Source: an uncultured Mucilaginibacter sp. (GTDB taxonomy: Bacteria > Bacteroidota > Bacteroidia > Sphingobacteriales > Sphingobacteriaceae). Taken from it: DNA of 49,708 bases. The position numbers and the translations under genes are program-made. The notes beneath the pieces were generated by a model. The model had not been told where the DNA came from. It worked only from the letters and a program-made list of their open reading frames with translations, and did not search any database. The first letter of the stretch is position 1. Each line of letters opens with the position of its first letter. Below, in pieces: positions 27,453 to 37,938 of the stretch. Location of the stretch: contig NZ_CAITNG010000009.1 in NCBI RefSeq assembly GCF_903893715.1, positions 1 through 49,708 of the forward strand, given 5' to 3'.

Positions 27453-28427
27453 ATGGACAACGAACAAGAATTACTGCTCAGGGAAAACAAAGACCGCTTT
27501 GTTATTTTACCCATTAACTACCCAAAGATTTGGGAGATGTACAAAAAGCATGAAGCCAGTTTTTGGACAGCCGAAGAGATAGATTTGGGCGACGATATGA
27601 AGGACTGGAACGCAATGAATGACGGTGAACGCCACTTCATTTCGCATATATTGGCCTTTTTTGCGGCAAGCGATGGTATAGTGAACGAAAATCTGGCGGT
27701 AAACTTTATGAGCGAGGTGCAATTGCCCGAAGCAAGGTGCTTTTACGGTTTCCAAATTATGATGGAGAATATCCACTCGGAAACCTACGCGCTGCTGATT
27801 GATACCTATATTAAAGACACTACCGAAAAGAACCGTTTGTTCCATGCCATTGAAACTGTACCATGCGTAAAGAAAAAAGGCGAATGGGCGTTGAAATGGA
27901 TAGAAAACGGAACATTTGCCGAGCGCCTGGTTGCATTTGCCGCGGTTGAGGGCATTTTCTTCTCGGGAAGCTTCTGTTCCATATTCTGGCTGAAAAAACG
28001 CGGCCTGATGCCCGGTTTGACCTTTAGCAACGAACTGATATCGCGCGATGAAGGCATGCACTGCGAATTTGCATGTTTATTGTATGGTATGTTGAAGAAC
28101 AAGTTATCAGCGGAAGCGGTAACCAAGATCATTGCCGACGCGGTGGAAATAGAAAAAGAGTTTATCAGTGAGGCCCTTCCCGTTTCGCTTATCGGGATGA
28201 ATGCCAAACTGATGAGCCAATATATTGAGTTTGTGGCCGACAGATGGTTGGGCGAACTGGGTTATGATAAATTGTACGGCGCGTCAAATCCGTTCGACTT
28301 TATGGAAATGATATCGCTGCAGGGCAAAACCAACTTTTTTGAAAAACGTGTTGGCGATTACCAAAAGAGCGGTGTGCTTTCGTCGGATGCGAAGAGCCAA
28401 TCGTTCTCGATGGATGAGGATTTCTGA
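27453..28427 (+). CDS. nrdB: Ribonucleotide reductase class Ia, beta subunit
   Basis: NrdB houses the diiron-tyrosyl radical that starts reduction of ribonucleoside diphosphates to deoxyribonucleotides. The 324-residue protein shows ligands D74, E105, H108, E166, E200 and H203 and the radical Tyr Y112 (ENIHSETY). The acidic C-terminal tail FSMDEDF would dock on NrdA. Sequence stretches such as [18 protein letters not shown] and [14 protein letters not shown] match the eukaryotic R2 type more closely than the Escherichia coli one, a known feature of this phylum. It is upstream of nrdA, with 144 bases between. Confidence 0.96.
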   Translation: MDNEQELLLRENKDRFVILPINYPKIWEMYKKHEASFWTAEEIDLGDDMKDWNAMNDGERHFISHILAFFAASDGIVNENLAVNFMSEVQLPEARCFYGFQIMMENIHSETYALLIDTYIKDTTEKNRLFHAIETVPCVKKKGEWALKWIENGTFAERLVAFAAVEGIFFSGSFCSIFWLKKRGLMPGLTFSNELISRDEGMHCEFACLLYGMLKNKLSAEAVTKIIADAVEIEKEFISEALPVSLIGMNAKLMSQYIEFVADRWLGELGYDKLYGASNPFDFMEMISLQGKTNFFEKRVGDYQKSGVLSSDAKSQSFSMDEDF

Positions 28428-28557
28428 GGAAGATGTATTGCGATATGCGTATAGCGTATTGCGATGGAGCAAAGATTAATTTTAAGCCGGTAAGAACGGG
28501 TAATAAGTAGTAAGTAACAATCAATAACAATTAAAATCGTTCTCTTTAGGGAGGACA

Positions 28558-28564
28558 AAGGAGG
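28558..28564 (+). promoter_or_regulatory. Shine-Dalgarno-like site before nrdA
   Basis: AAGGAGG lies 7 bases before the nrdA ATG. Other starts in this window are preceded by A-rich sequence with no such site, as is usual for Bacteroidota, so this one stands out. Confidence 0.5.
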
Positions 28565-28571
28565 GGGAAAA

Positions 28572-30950
28572 ATGTACGTAATAAAACGCGACGGAAAAAA
28601 GGAATCCGTAAAATTTGATAAGATAACAGCCAGGATAGAGAAACTGTGCTACAGTTTAAACCCTGCATTGGTTGACCCTATTGATGTTGCCAAAAAGGTA
28701 ATTGAGGGCTTGTTTGATGGGGTAACCACATCGGAACTGGACAACCTTGCTGCCGAGACCGCCGCGTCGTTGACCACCAAACACCCGGATTATGCATTAT
28801 TGGCATCGCGTATAGCGGTATCGAATTTGCACAAGAACACTATTAAATCGTTTTCGGAAACGATGCGATTACTGCACGATTACGTGGACAAAAAGACCGG
28901 CAAACCTGCTCCCCTGTTGGCTGATGATGTTTGGGCCGTAATTGAAAAAAATGCAGAAGAGCTGGATAGTTCTATCATATACGACCGTGATTTTGGTTTC
29001 GACTATTTTGGTTTTAAAACCCTCGAAAAATCGTACCTGTTGAAACTGGACGGCAAAATAGCCGAGCGCCCGCAGCATTTGTTTATGCGCGTATCGGTAG
29101 GTATCCATAAAGAAGATATTGAGAGCGCCATCAAAACTTATAACCTGATGAGCGAGCGTTGGTTTACCCATGCCACACCTACCCTCTTTAATTCGGGCAC
29201 GCCGAAACCACAAATGTCATCATGCTTTTTGCTGACCATGCAGGATGACAGCATCGACGGTATTTATGATACTCTAAAACAAACAGCCAAAATATCGCAA
29301 AGTGCAGGCGGGATAGGCCTGAGCATACATAATGTACGTGCTACTGGTTCGTATATAAGCGGAACTAATGGTACCAGCAATGGTATTATACCGATGTTGA
29401 AGGTGTTTAACGACACCGCCCGTTATGTTGACCAGGGTGGCGGCAAGCGTAAAGGCGCTTTCGCGATATACCTGGAGCCATGGCATGCCGATATATTTGA
29501 GTTTTTAGACTTGCGCAAAAATCACGGTAAAGAAGAAATGCGTGCACGCGATTTGTTTTACGCGCTTTGGATATGCGACCTTTTTATGCAGCGCGTAGAG
29601 GCCGATGGCGACTGGAGCTTGTTTTGTCCGCATGAAGCACCCGGATTACATGAGTGCTGGGGCGAGGATTTTGAACTGCTGTACACCCGTTACGAAAAGG
29701 AAGGCCGTGCCCGCAAAACCATTAAAGCACAGGAACTTTGGTTTGCCATATTGGATGCCCAGGTTGAAACCGGCACACCATACTTGTTGTATAAGGATGC
29801 TGCGAACAGCAAATCGAACCAACAAAATTTGGGCACTATAAAAAGCTCGAACCTGTGTACCGAAATTATCGAGTATACCGCTGCCGACGAAGTTGCCGTT
29901 TGTAATTTGGCCAGTTTGGCGCTGCCACGCTATATTACTGATGGCGAGTTTGACCATGAAAAACTGTATGAAGTAACCTACCAGGTTGCAGTTAACCTGA
30001 ACCGTATCATCGACAATAATTATTACCCGGTTGAAGAGGCACGCAACTCGAACATGCGCCACCGCCCTATTGGCTTAGGTGTACAAGGTTTGGCGGATAC
30101 CTTTATCAAACTGCGCCTGCCATTTGAAAGCGAAGAAGCCAAGAAGCTGAACAAGGAGATATTTGAGACCATTTACTTCGCGGCCATGATGGCGTCGAAA
30201 GATTTAGCTAAGAAAGACGGGCCTTATGCTACGTTTAAAGGTTCGCCTATATCAAAAGGAAAATTCCAGTTCGACCTATGGGGTGTAACCCCTGATAGCG
30301 GCCGTTGGGATTGGGACAGTCTGCGTAAAGAAGTGGTAAAACACGGCGTACGTAACTCCTTATTAGTTGCACCGATGCCAACCGCATCCACATCGCAGAT
30401 ATTGGGGAACAACGAATGCTTTGAGCCTTATACCTCGAATATTTACACCCGCAGGGTGTTGAGCGGCGAGTTTGTTATTGTAAACAAATACCTGCTGCGC
30501 GATTTGGTAAACATGGGCCTTTGGAACAACGATATGAAGAACCAAATCATCAGCGCCAATGGCTCGGTACAGGATATTGCCGAGATACCACAGGAGATGA
30601 AGGAACTTTACAAAACAGTTTGGGAAATTAAGATGCGTACCATTATTGATATGGCTGCCGACAGGGGCGCTTATATCTGCCAGTCGCAATCGTTGAACCT
30701 GTTTGTAAGCTCACCAAATGCTTCCAAACTTACCTCAATGCACTTTTACGCATGGAAGAAAGGTTTGAAGACCGGCATGTATTATCTGCGTACACAGGCA
30801 GCATCGCAAGCGGTTAAGTTTACTGTTGAGAACCAGGGCGGCAAAAACATGGAGCCGGTGATACCCGACCATGTTACCGAAATAGCTGACGAAATACCAG
30901 CCGGGCCAAGCTGCTCGATGGAAGAAGGCTGTGTTACCTGCTCGGCATAA
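28572..30950 (+). CDS. nrdA: Ribonucleotide reductase class Ia, alpha subunit
   Basis: NrdA is the catalytic subunit that reduces ribonucleoside diphosphates in the cytoplasm. The 792-residue protein starts with an ATP-cone (about 1-90), the allosteric activity site. Catalytic residues by motif are C218 (MSSCFLL) and C444 (AVCNL) as the redox pair, and C429 (NLCTE) as the thiyl-radical Cys with neighbouring E431. The C-terminal shuttle pair is C787-x-x-C790. Length and order agree with class Ia enzymes. It is paired with nrdB upstream and followed by a clear terminator. Confidence 0.96.
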   Translation: MYVIKRDGKKESVKFDKITARIEKLCYSLNPALVDPIDVAKKVIEGLFDGVTTSELDNLAAETAASLTTKHPDYALLASRIAVSNLHKNTIKSFSETMRLLHDYVDKKTGKPAPLLADDVWAVIEKNAEELDSSIIYDRDFGFDYFGFKTLEKSYLLKLDGKIAERPQHLFMRVSVGIHKEDIESAIKTYNLMSERWFTHATPTLFNSGTPKPQMSSCFLLTMQDDSIDGIYDTLKQTAKISQSAGGIGLSIHNVRATGSYISGTNGTSNGIIPMLKVFNDTARYVDQGGGKRKGAFAIYLEPWHADIFEFLDLRKNHGKEEMRARDLFYALWICDLFMQRVEADGDWSLFCPHEAPGLHECWGEDFELLYTRYEKEGRARKTIKAQELWFAILDAQVETGTPYLLYKDAANSKSNQQNLGTIKSSNLCTEIIEYTAADEVAVCNLASLALPRYITDGEFDHEKLYEVTYQVAVNLNRIIDNNYYPVEEARNSNMRHRPIGLGVQGLADTFIKLRLPFESEEAKKLNKEIFETIYFAAMMASKDLAKKDGPYATFKGSPISKGKFQFDLWGVTPDSGRWDWDSLRKEVVKHGVRNSLLVAPMPTASTSQILGNNECFEPYTSNIYTRRVLSGEFVIVNKYLLRDLVNMGLWNNDMKNQIISANGSVQDIAEIPQEMKELYKTVWEIKMRTIIDMAADRGAYICQSQSLNLFVSSPNASKLTSMHFYAWKKGLKTGMYYLRTQAASQAVKFTVENQGGKNMEPVIPDHVTEIADEIPAGPSCSMEEGCVTCSA

Positions 30951-30972
30951 CACTCGCGTCAAAACGTAATTT

Positions 30973-31004
30973 AAAGGCTATCTGTTAAACGGGTAGCCTT
31001 TTTT
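30973..31004 (+). terminator. Intrinsic terminator after nrdA
   Basis: AAAGGCTATC (30973-30982) pairs with GGTAGCCTTT (30992-31001) with one G-T pair, and the T run continues to 31004. It starts 23 bases after the nrdA stop. Confidence 0.9.
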
Positions 31005-31048
31005 GTTGACCGGAAAAACAATACTCACATTGAATTTTTGTATATTTG

Positions 31049-31230
31049 TATGAGAGCGAGGCGCAGAGCGTTGAGCGCAAAGCGCGAGGAAAAGAGTCTT
31101 AAATTATTCGTACTTTTTCCCCTTGATAAGATGTTGCAAGGTTTGAATGTTGTAAAGTTGAAATGTTTTTTAAAGTTTTGAATTGGGTGAAGGGATAAAA
31201 AAGTTTGAAATATCCTTACTTTTTCCCCCC
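31049..31230. repeat. Intergenic repeat region with GGGGAAAAAGTA elements, inverted
   Basis: The intergenic region 30951-31272 carries, besides the nrdA terminator, two words that are the reverse complement of the tail-array unit: one at about 31110-31124 (GTACTTTTTCCCC) and one at 31215-31230 (CTTACTTTTTCCCCCC). A G/C-rich stretch with several GAGCG/GCGAG words lies at 31052-31090. No gene is supported here. Confidence 0.6.
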
Positions 31231-31272
31231 TGCTGTCCGGGTCAGGTATCGTAAACAATAAAAATTAAACCT

Positions 31273-31494
31273 ATGAGCCATTTAGATAAATCCTATAAAA
31301 ACGAAGAGATCACGGTATTTTGGAAACCGGAGGTATGTATCCACAGCGGCAATTGCGCGCGCGGTTTGCATGCGGTGTTCGACCCGGCGCGTAAGCCATG
31401 GATAGTGATGGAGAACGGCACTACGGAAGACATAGTAAGGACGGTAAAACATTGCCCGTCGGGCGCGTTGTCATTTGAGTATCACGAGGCTTAG
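31273..31494 (+). CDS. YjdI-like (4Fe-4S) mono-cluster protein
   Basis: This 73-residue protein is of the YjdI/Fer4_19 type. The Cys pattern C-I-H-S-G-N-C-A-R-G ... H-C-P-S-G-A-L is characteristic of the small divergent ferredoxin family, with the cluster ligands in the two motifs (VCIHSGNCARG and KHCPSGAL). Such proteins are thought to carry electrons or bind a cluster in the cytoplasm; partners are not known. It is monocistronic, and its stop codon overlaps the stop of the convergent gene by 4 bases. Confidence 0.9.
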   Translation: MSHLDKSYKNEEITVFWKPEVCIHSGNCARGLHAVFDPARKPWIVMENGTTEDIVRTVKHCPSGALSFEYHEA

Positions 31495-32054
31495 GTCAGT
31501 TGCTTTAGCAGTCTTAACCCTCTGGAGCGGATGCCGGGGCCACCAATAGTTACGAGTATTCTTATCTGTTCGGCCAGCATCGTTGGTATCCAATCATAAC
31601 GTGCTCGTAAATTGAAGGCCAATTCCATAGCAAAGACCTTTACAGCGATTGGCGCGGCGGGATCGATCAGGAAATCAAAGCATCGTTCGGCGATGGGTTC
31701 AAGGTCGGTCTGCAATAATTTGGCTTTGATAACTTTGTCGGCTTTTTTCCCTGTAAGGTGTATCAATATTTTGGAATAGTGGCGCTGGCAGCTTTGGTTG
31801 GTGATGATGAGAAAGTTGGCTATGATGGTATCGATAACATCAACAAAACGGAGCAGGTCGACAAAATAGAGGTTTTCCATTATCCATGCGGCACGGAAGG
31901 CTATTTGTTTTTCGGGGTAAAGGGTAATGCTGAGCAGGTCGGCAAGGTCAAATTTTTGGTGGTGCAGGATGGCAGTCAGTTCAATAACCTTGTTTTTACC
32001 CAGTGTTTGGGATATTTGATATAATAGTTCATCATGGCTGATTTGTCGGTTCAT
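31491..32054 (-). CDS. Helical-repeat protein of unknown function
   Basis: The product has 187 residues from the chosen Met (MNRQISHDEL); an upstream in-frame Met at 32129 would add 25 residues of non-conserved appearance. The sequence is almost wholly alpha-helical, with HEAT-like pairs (LADLLSITLYPEKQIAFRAAWIMENL, IAERCFDFLIDPAAPIAVKVFAMELAFNL). It resembles small HEAT/adenylosuccinate-lyase-adjacent hypotheticals of Bacteroidota but I cannot name a family. There is no signal peptide. A scaffold or protein-binding role would be a guess. Confidence 0.7.
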   Translation of the reverse strand: MNRQISHDELLYQISQTLGKNKVIELTAILHHQKFDLADLLSITLYPEKQIAFRAAWIMENLYFVDLLRFVDVIDTIIANFLIITNQSCQRHYSKILIHLTGKKADKVIKAKLLQTDLEPIAERCFDFLIDPAAPIAVKVFAMELAFNLRARYDWIPTMLAEQIRILVTIGGPGIRSRGLRLLKQLT

Positions 32055-32140
32055 TGTATGGTTAAATTTATGAAATGAGGCGCTAATTTTACAATGGTTA
32101 AATAAATTGCCCTGTACTGCGGTTTCCAATTTTGGGGTAA

Positions 32141-33858
<1,718 letters not shown>

Positions 33859-33894
33859 AAAAAAATCGTTTATTTGACGTCCTCAAAAATACCA

Positions 33895-33967
33895 GACTCC
33901 TTAGCTCAGCTGGTAGAGCAAGTGACTCTTAATCACTGGGTCCAGGGTTCGAATCCCTGAGGGGTCA
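33895..33967 (+). tRNA. tRNA-Lys (anticodon CTT)
   Basis: This is a 73-base cloverleaf. The acceptor stem is GACTCCT/AGGGGTC with one G-T pair. The D arm contains AGCTCAGCTGGTAGAGC. The anticodon stem AGTGA/TCACT encloses loop CTCTTAA with anticodon CTT. The T arm is CAGGGTTCGAATCCCTG and the discriminator base is A. CCA is not encoded. It is followed by a strong terminator. Confidence 0.97.
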
Positions 33968-33982
33968 CAAATCAGTTCATTT

Positions 33983-34018
33983 CCCTCTGTAAATCAATAA
34001 TTTACAGAGGGATTTTTG
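33983..34018 (+). terminator. Intrinsic terminator of tRNA-Lys
   Basis: A perfect 12-bp stem, CCCTCTGTAAAT (33983-33994) with ATTTACAGAGGG (34000-34011), has a 5-base loop and is followed by a T-rich run. The rest of the intergenic sequence to 34238 shows no gene. Confidence 0.93.
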
Positions 34019-34238
34019 TTTTTCTGTCAATACTTTGGGATGAGGGGTTGATATTTTGATAGGGAGATTAAACCCAACCCCTTACACAATAAATACCTGA
34101 ATAGTTGAGGCTAAATCTTTGCTTAAGACTGCAGGCATCTTAAATATACAACAATCTCACATCTAAAAATAACCACAGTCATTTTTTGCGGCGGCCTACA
34201 CGCTTTTCTTTGCGATAGATTAAAAAACATACATAAAA

Positions 34239-35540
34239 ATGAGCAAAGTAAAAAACAGGTGGTTAGTGGCGGCTTCGGCGGTGGGGATACATTTATCTAT
34301 CGGTTCGGTGTACGCATGGAGTGTATACACCAAACCATTGATTGCAAAATTCGGCTGGAGTTTAAAAGAAACCCAGTTTACCTTTAGCATTGCTATATTC
34401 TGCCTCGGCCTTTCGGCAGCATTTTTGGGCCACTTCCTCGAAAAAAACGGACCCAGAAAATCGGCGCTCCTATCGGCAGTAATGTTTGGATTAGGCATTG
34501 TTGGTTCGGGCCTGGCCGTGCAGTTAGGTTCGTTACCCTTGTTATATTTATCATACGGTGTTATTGGTGGCATCGGGTTAGGTATAGGCTATATCACCCC
34601 TGTTGCTTCATTGGTTAAATGGTTCCCCGATAAACGAGGACTCGCTACAGGTCTCGCCATTATGGGTTTTGGCTTTGCTGCTGTAATAAGCGGTCCGCTT
34701 ATCGTCAAGTTGATTGGTTTGGTGGGTATAGCCAATACCTTCTTTATTATGGGGAGTGCCTATTTTGTCATCATATTCGCATCGGCACAATACCTTGCCC
34801 CGCCACCCGAAGGTTGGCTACCCGAAGGCATGAAAGCCGAGGATTTAGCCAACAAAAAAGCCAACAACAGCGAACTCTCGCAACTTACCGCTAACCAAGC
34901 CATTAAAACCAAACGCTTTTGGTACTTGTGGGTTATGCTGTTCATCAATATATCGTGCGGTATCGCTATTATTTCGGCAGCATCGCCTATGGCGCAGGAG
35001 GTGGCAAAGCTCACCCCTATCGCGGCTGCAGCTATGGTTGGCTTTATGGGCATATTTAACGGCGGTGGCCGTATCGGATGGGCTTCATTGTCCGATATTA
35101 TCGGCAGACCAAACACATTCTCCGCTATTATTGCCATACAGATCGTGGCATTTTTGCTTATACCAAACCTATCAAACGCCATCGCTTTCGAGGTGGTTAT
35201 CTTTTTGATCATATCCTGTTACGGCGGCGGCTATTCAACTTTAGCGGCTTATCTCGGGGATATGTTTGGCACCGAGCATTTGGGTGCGGTGTTAGGTTAT
35301 ATTTTAACCGCCTGGGCTGCGGCGGGTTTGGCAGGGCCGATATTCGCGGCGATGATACGTACCGCTACCAACAGCTATGATGGTAGTTTATATTGTTTCG
35401 CAGGTTTATTGGTGGTTGCGTTAGGAATCTCATTCCTGATTAGAGGCGAGATAAAAAAACTACGCGAAGAAACTGTTAAAGCCGAAGAAGTGGTGATTGA
35501 AGATGAATTTGAGGCAGCTTATGTTGAGTTTACTGATTGA
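34239..35540 (+). CDS. MFS transporter, OxlT (oxalate/formate antiporter-like) family
   Basis: This 433-residue inner-membrane protein has about 12 transmembrane helices and begins with the family pattern RWLVAASAVGIHLSIGSVYAWSVYTKPL. It also has the internal GIGLGIGYITPVASLVKWFPDKRGLATGLAIMGFG segment, typical of OxlT-type carriers. Relatives move small carboxylates such as oxalate, formate, lactate or pyruvate. An acidic C-terminal tail (VVIEDEFEAAYVE) follows the last helix. No catabolic partner lies next to it, so the substrate is open. It is monocistronic and convergent with the glycosyltransferase. Confidence 0.9.
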   Translation: MSKVKNRWLVAASAVGIHLSIGSVYAWSVYTKPLIAKFGWSLKETQFTFSIAIFCLGLSAAFLGHFLEKNGPRKSALLSAVMFGLGIVGSGLAVQLGSLPLLYLSYGVIGGIGLGIGYITPVASLVKWFPDKRGLATGLAIMGFGFAAVISGPLIVKLIGLVGIANTFFIMGSAYFVIIFASAQYLAPPPEGWLPEGMKAEDLANKKANNSELSQLTANQAIKTKRFWYLWVMLFINISCGIAIISAASPMAQEVAKLTPIAAAAMVGFMGIFNGGGRIGWASLSDIIGRPNTFSAIIAIQIVAFLLIPNLSNAIAFEVVIFLIISCYGGGYSTLAAYLGDMFGTEHLGAVLGYILTAWAAAGLAGPIFAAMIRTATNSYDGSLYCFAGLLVVALGISFLIRGEIKKLREETVKAEEVVIEDEFEAAYVEFTD

Positions 35541-35557
35541 TAAACCATTGATCCGGA

Positions 35558-35592
35558 TACCTAAGCCGGGAATTTCATTTCCGGCTTAGGTA
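35558..35592. terminator. Shared stem-loop between convergent genes
   Basis: TACCTAAGCCGG (35558-35569) pairs perfectly with CCGGCTTAGGTA (35581-35592). The hairpin overlaps the last codons of the minus-strand gene. No long T run follows, so it may act as a two-way terminator or mRNA 3'-end stabiliser. Confidence 0.6.
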
Positions 35593-36847
35593 GTTTACTT
35601 ATCATGTAACCAATCCAAAAAAGTAATACCGGCATCACAACATCCAGTTGGCGTGGATAAGCACTCAGTGCCGCACTTAAGAGCAAATAGATAGTTGTTA
35701 TCAGCAATGTCATTTTGACGGGGAATGCTATCTTTCGCCAATTGAGCAAGGTAAGGATGAGCGCTATTAGCGAAGCCCATAAAATTGAAGAGCCAATAAC
35801 AATATTGCGCACGATGGCAGCATCCTGATAGGAATAAGAATAAGGAAAATTGAACAGCATCCGCGAAATGTTGTTAATATAGTTTGATAGAAATTTTGAG
35901 GGATGGGCTTTGATGTTGACAACGGCGGCCCGTTTAAAAAGCGAGTCCTGCTGTATAGGGTTATGCTTAAGTATAGCGCTAACTTCTTGCGAATGGTTTT
36001 TCTTTAGGATAACCACTGTTTCGGCCGATTTAAAAAGGGTTGGATATTGTTTGTTGGTAAGATCAGGCAATTTCCAGTCGCCGTATTCATTGTCGTACGG
36101 CGTACTCATCCAGTAAAGACTCATCCCGCCCGAATTACCCCAATAAAAAACCTTGCCGGTAATATGGTATGTATAAAACAAGTACGGGATTGAAATACCG
36201 AACGCGATAACAAGTATTTTGATGGCTTTGATATAATGTACCCTGTTTTTTTTGAACATCAAAGCCAATAAACAGGCGCCTATACAAACCACTATCACGT
36301 AGCCAAAAACCACTTTGGTGAGGATAAGGAATCCTAAAATCAGGCCCGAGATAAACATATACAACGGCTTATGTTTTAAGCCATAAATGGTTACGCAGTA
36401 TAAAAACGATGACACCAAAAAGCCAGTTAAAGCCTCGGTATACAAAATAGGCAACATGGCCAATGCGTTTGGATAAAGGGCCAATACCAAACCACATACC
36501 AACGCTATAGTATTATTGCCTAACAAACTCAGTGATTTGTACAAAAACACAACCGTTAGATAAAGGTAAACGGCGTTCATTAAAGTGGTGTAAAGGTCGG
36601 GAGTGTGCAAGGCTACAAATGGCATCAGGATGATAGGATAGCCGGGGCCGTTCCATAAGTCGATGTTTGGGGCAGGGTGCGAGTAGAAACCATGCACCAG
36701 GTTTTTTGCAAAAGCCATATACCTCACTTCATCGCCATACAAGCTTGGCCATTTGTTTTGTTTGATAAGATAGCTATAGTACAAAAGCAATGGGGAAAAT
36801 AAGAGATAGGGAAAGTTTAGCAACTTCTTAAATTGGGGCATCTTCAT
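35561..36847 (-). CDS. GT-C type membrane glycosyltransferase (GT39/ArnT-like)
   Basis: This 428-residue polytopic protein is of the PMT/ArnT-like (GT-C) fold, which transfers a sugar from a polyprenyl-phosphate donor on the outer face of the inner membrane. The first extracytoplasmic loop has the acidic motif GDEVRY (near residue 38), matching the catalytic D-E of this fold. About 10-11 transmembrane segments follow, with a polar segment at about 245-310 (MSTPYDNEYGDWKLPDLT). The acceptor could be lipid, glycan or protein; nothing nearby decides this. It is transcribed alone. Confidence 0.8.
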   Translation of the reverse strand: MKMPQFKKLLNFPYLLFSPLLLYYSYLIKQNKWPSLYGDEVRYMAFAKNLVHGFYSHPAPNIDLWNGPGYPIILMPFVALHTPDLYTTLMNAVYLYLTVVFLYKSLSLLGNNTIALVCGLVLALYPNALAMLPILYTEALTGFLVSSFLYCVTIYGLKHKPLYMFISGLILGFLILTKVVFGYVIVVCIGACLLALMFKKNRVHYIKAIKILVIAFGISIPYLFYTYHITGKVFYWGNSGGMSLYWMSTPYDNEYGDWKLPDLTNKQYPTLFKSAETVVILKKNHSQEVSAILKHNPIQQDSLFKRAAVVNIKAHPSKFLSNYINNISRMLFNFPYSYSYQDAAIVRNIVIGSSILWASLIALILTLLNWRKIAFPVKMTLLITTIYLLLSAALSAYPRQLDVVMPVLLFWIGYMISKLPKPEMKFPA

Positions 36848-36928
36848 TGAAATAAATATACAATATATTTTTATCGGATTTTAAATGATACACGCTAAAT
36901 TTAGCTCACGATAAACTAAATACACAAA

Positions 36929-37282
36929 ATGTATAAAGCATTGTATCTAAGCCCAATGGTGCCGTCGTACAACATTGGTGCAACCGTGAGTTTCTTTTCG
37001 GATTTGTTTGGTTTTTCGATAGCCATGAATGAAAGCGGATATGCTATTGTATATAAAGACAATCTAAGCATACACATACTAAACGCAGGAACAGCCATCG
37101 GTGAAATGGAGTTCTATTTGGAAGTTGATGATATCGACGGTTTGTGGGAAAGCATCAAACATAAATTCGAGGAAATAAAGGTAAGGGCACCGTTCGATAG
37201 GGAATACGGTATGCGCGAGTTCCATGTCATCATACCGAATACCAAAACCTTAATGTTTGTTGGACAAGCAATTGCTCGTTAA
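36929..37282 (+). CDS. VOC-superfamily (glyoxalase-like) protein
   Basis: The 117-residue protein is a single vicinal-oxygen-chelate unit pair with the beta-alpha-beta pattern. It starts YLSPMVPSYNIGATVSFFSDLFGFSIAMNESGYAIVYKD and ends in REFHVIIPNTKTLMFVGQ, where VOC proteins carry the final ligand Glu or its substitute. Metal ligands are not clearly conserved, so a binding or isomerase role cannot be assigned. The stop overlaps the stop of the convergent PepSY gene by 4 bases. Confidence 0.85.
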   Translation: MYKALYLSPMVPSYNIGATVSFFSDLFGFSIAMNESGYAIVYKDNLSIHILNAGTAIGEMEFYLEVDDIDGLWESIKHKFEEIKVRAPFDREYGMREFHVIIPNTKTLMFVGQAIAR

Positions 37283-37938
37283 GGCACCAAAAAGTGATAA
37301 ACGAGGTACCCTATTAGCGTACCTACCCCAACCAATACAAACCCGCTGAAACGTTTTTTCTTCATAAAGCAAATCATAACGATACCTGTAATGGACAAGA
37401 GCGTTAAAAAGATACTTGCAGCGTCTATCATAAGTCCCCATTTTTTGCCGGCGTCCCTGCCTTTGTGCAAATCGTTTATTACAGCAACTAGTCCTTGGCG
37501 TGTTTCAGTTAACTTATATTCAGCCGTATGGCGATCAATAAAGGCGTCGGCACTATAACCCGGGCCCTTAAACGAAACCGTGCATTGGTTGTCGTCAATA
37601 AAAAAATCGCTTACATCACCGCGGACGTTGTTGTCATGCTTTAGCTTTTCAACAATTTCTAATTTAGCTATGCGGGTAGTATCTTTTGCATTTACCCATT
37701 TAAGCGGTACTTTACCGGTATATTTTTTTATTTGTTCTTTACCTTCAAACCAATCGGCGTGGTTTAAGGTCAGGCCGGTTACGGCAAAAAACAGGATGAT
37801 GATAAAGCTCAACATCGACAAGTAAATATGAAGCCAGCGTGATGCGGATGCAGTTCGCTTTTTCCAGACTGCTTTTGGATGTTTTTCCGTTTTTTTAAAA
37901 TGAGACGACGCCTTGGCCCCTTGAGTACTATTGGTCAT
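37279..37938 (-). CDS. PepSY-associated transmembrane protein
   Basis: The product has 219 residues from the chosen Met (MTNSTQG), which overlaps the upstream stop by 11 bases; a Met at 37959 is an alternative. A basic N-terminus (KKTEKHPKAVWKKRTASASRWLHIYLSML) leads into a first transmembrane helix, then a periplasmic PepSY-like segment (about 60-160). Two C-terminal helices follow, around 175-195 and 200-217. His residues in RWLHIYLS and INDLHKGR resemble the haem or electron-transfer positions in PepSY-TM reductases. It is coupled to the ApbE-DUF2271 gene and is likely its membrane redox partner. Confidence 0.85.
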   Translation of the reverse strand: MTNSTQGAKASSHFKKTEKHPKAVWKKRTASASRWLHIYLSMLSFIIILFFAVTGLTLNHADWFEGKEQIKKYTGKVPLKWVNAKDTTRIAKLEIVEKLKHDNNVRGDVSDFFIDDNQCTVSFKGPGYSADAFIDRHTAEYKLTETRQGLVAVINDLHKGRDAGKKWGLMIDAASIFLTLLSITGIVMICFMKKKRFSGFVLVGVGTLIGYLVYHFLVP

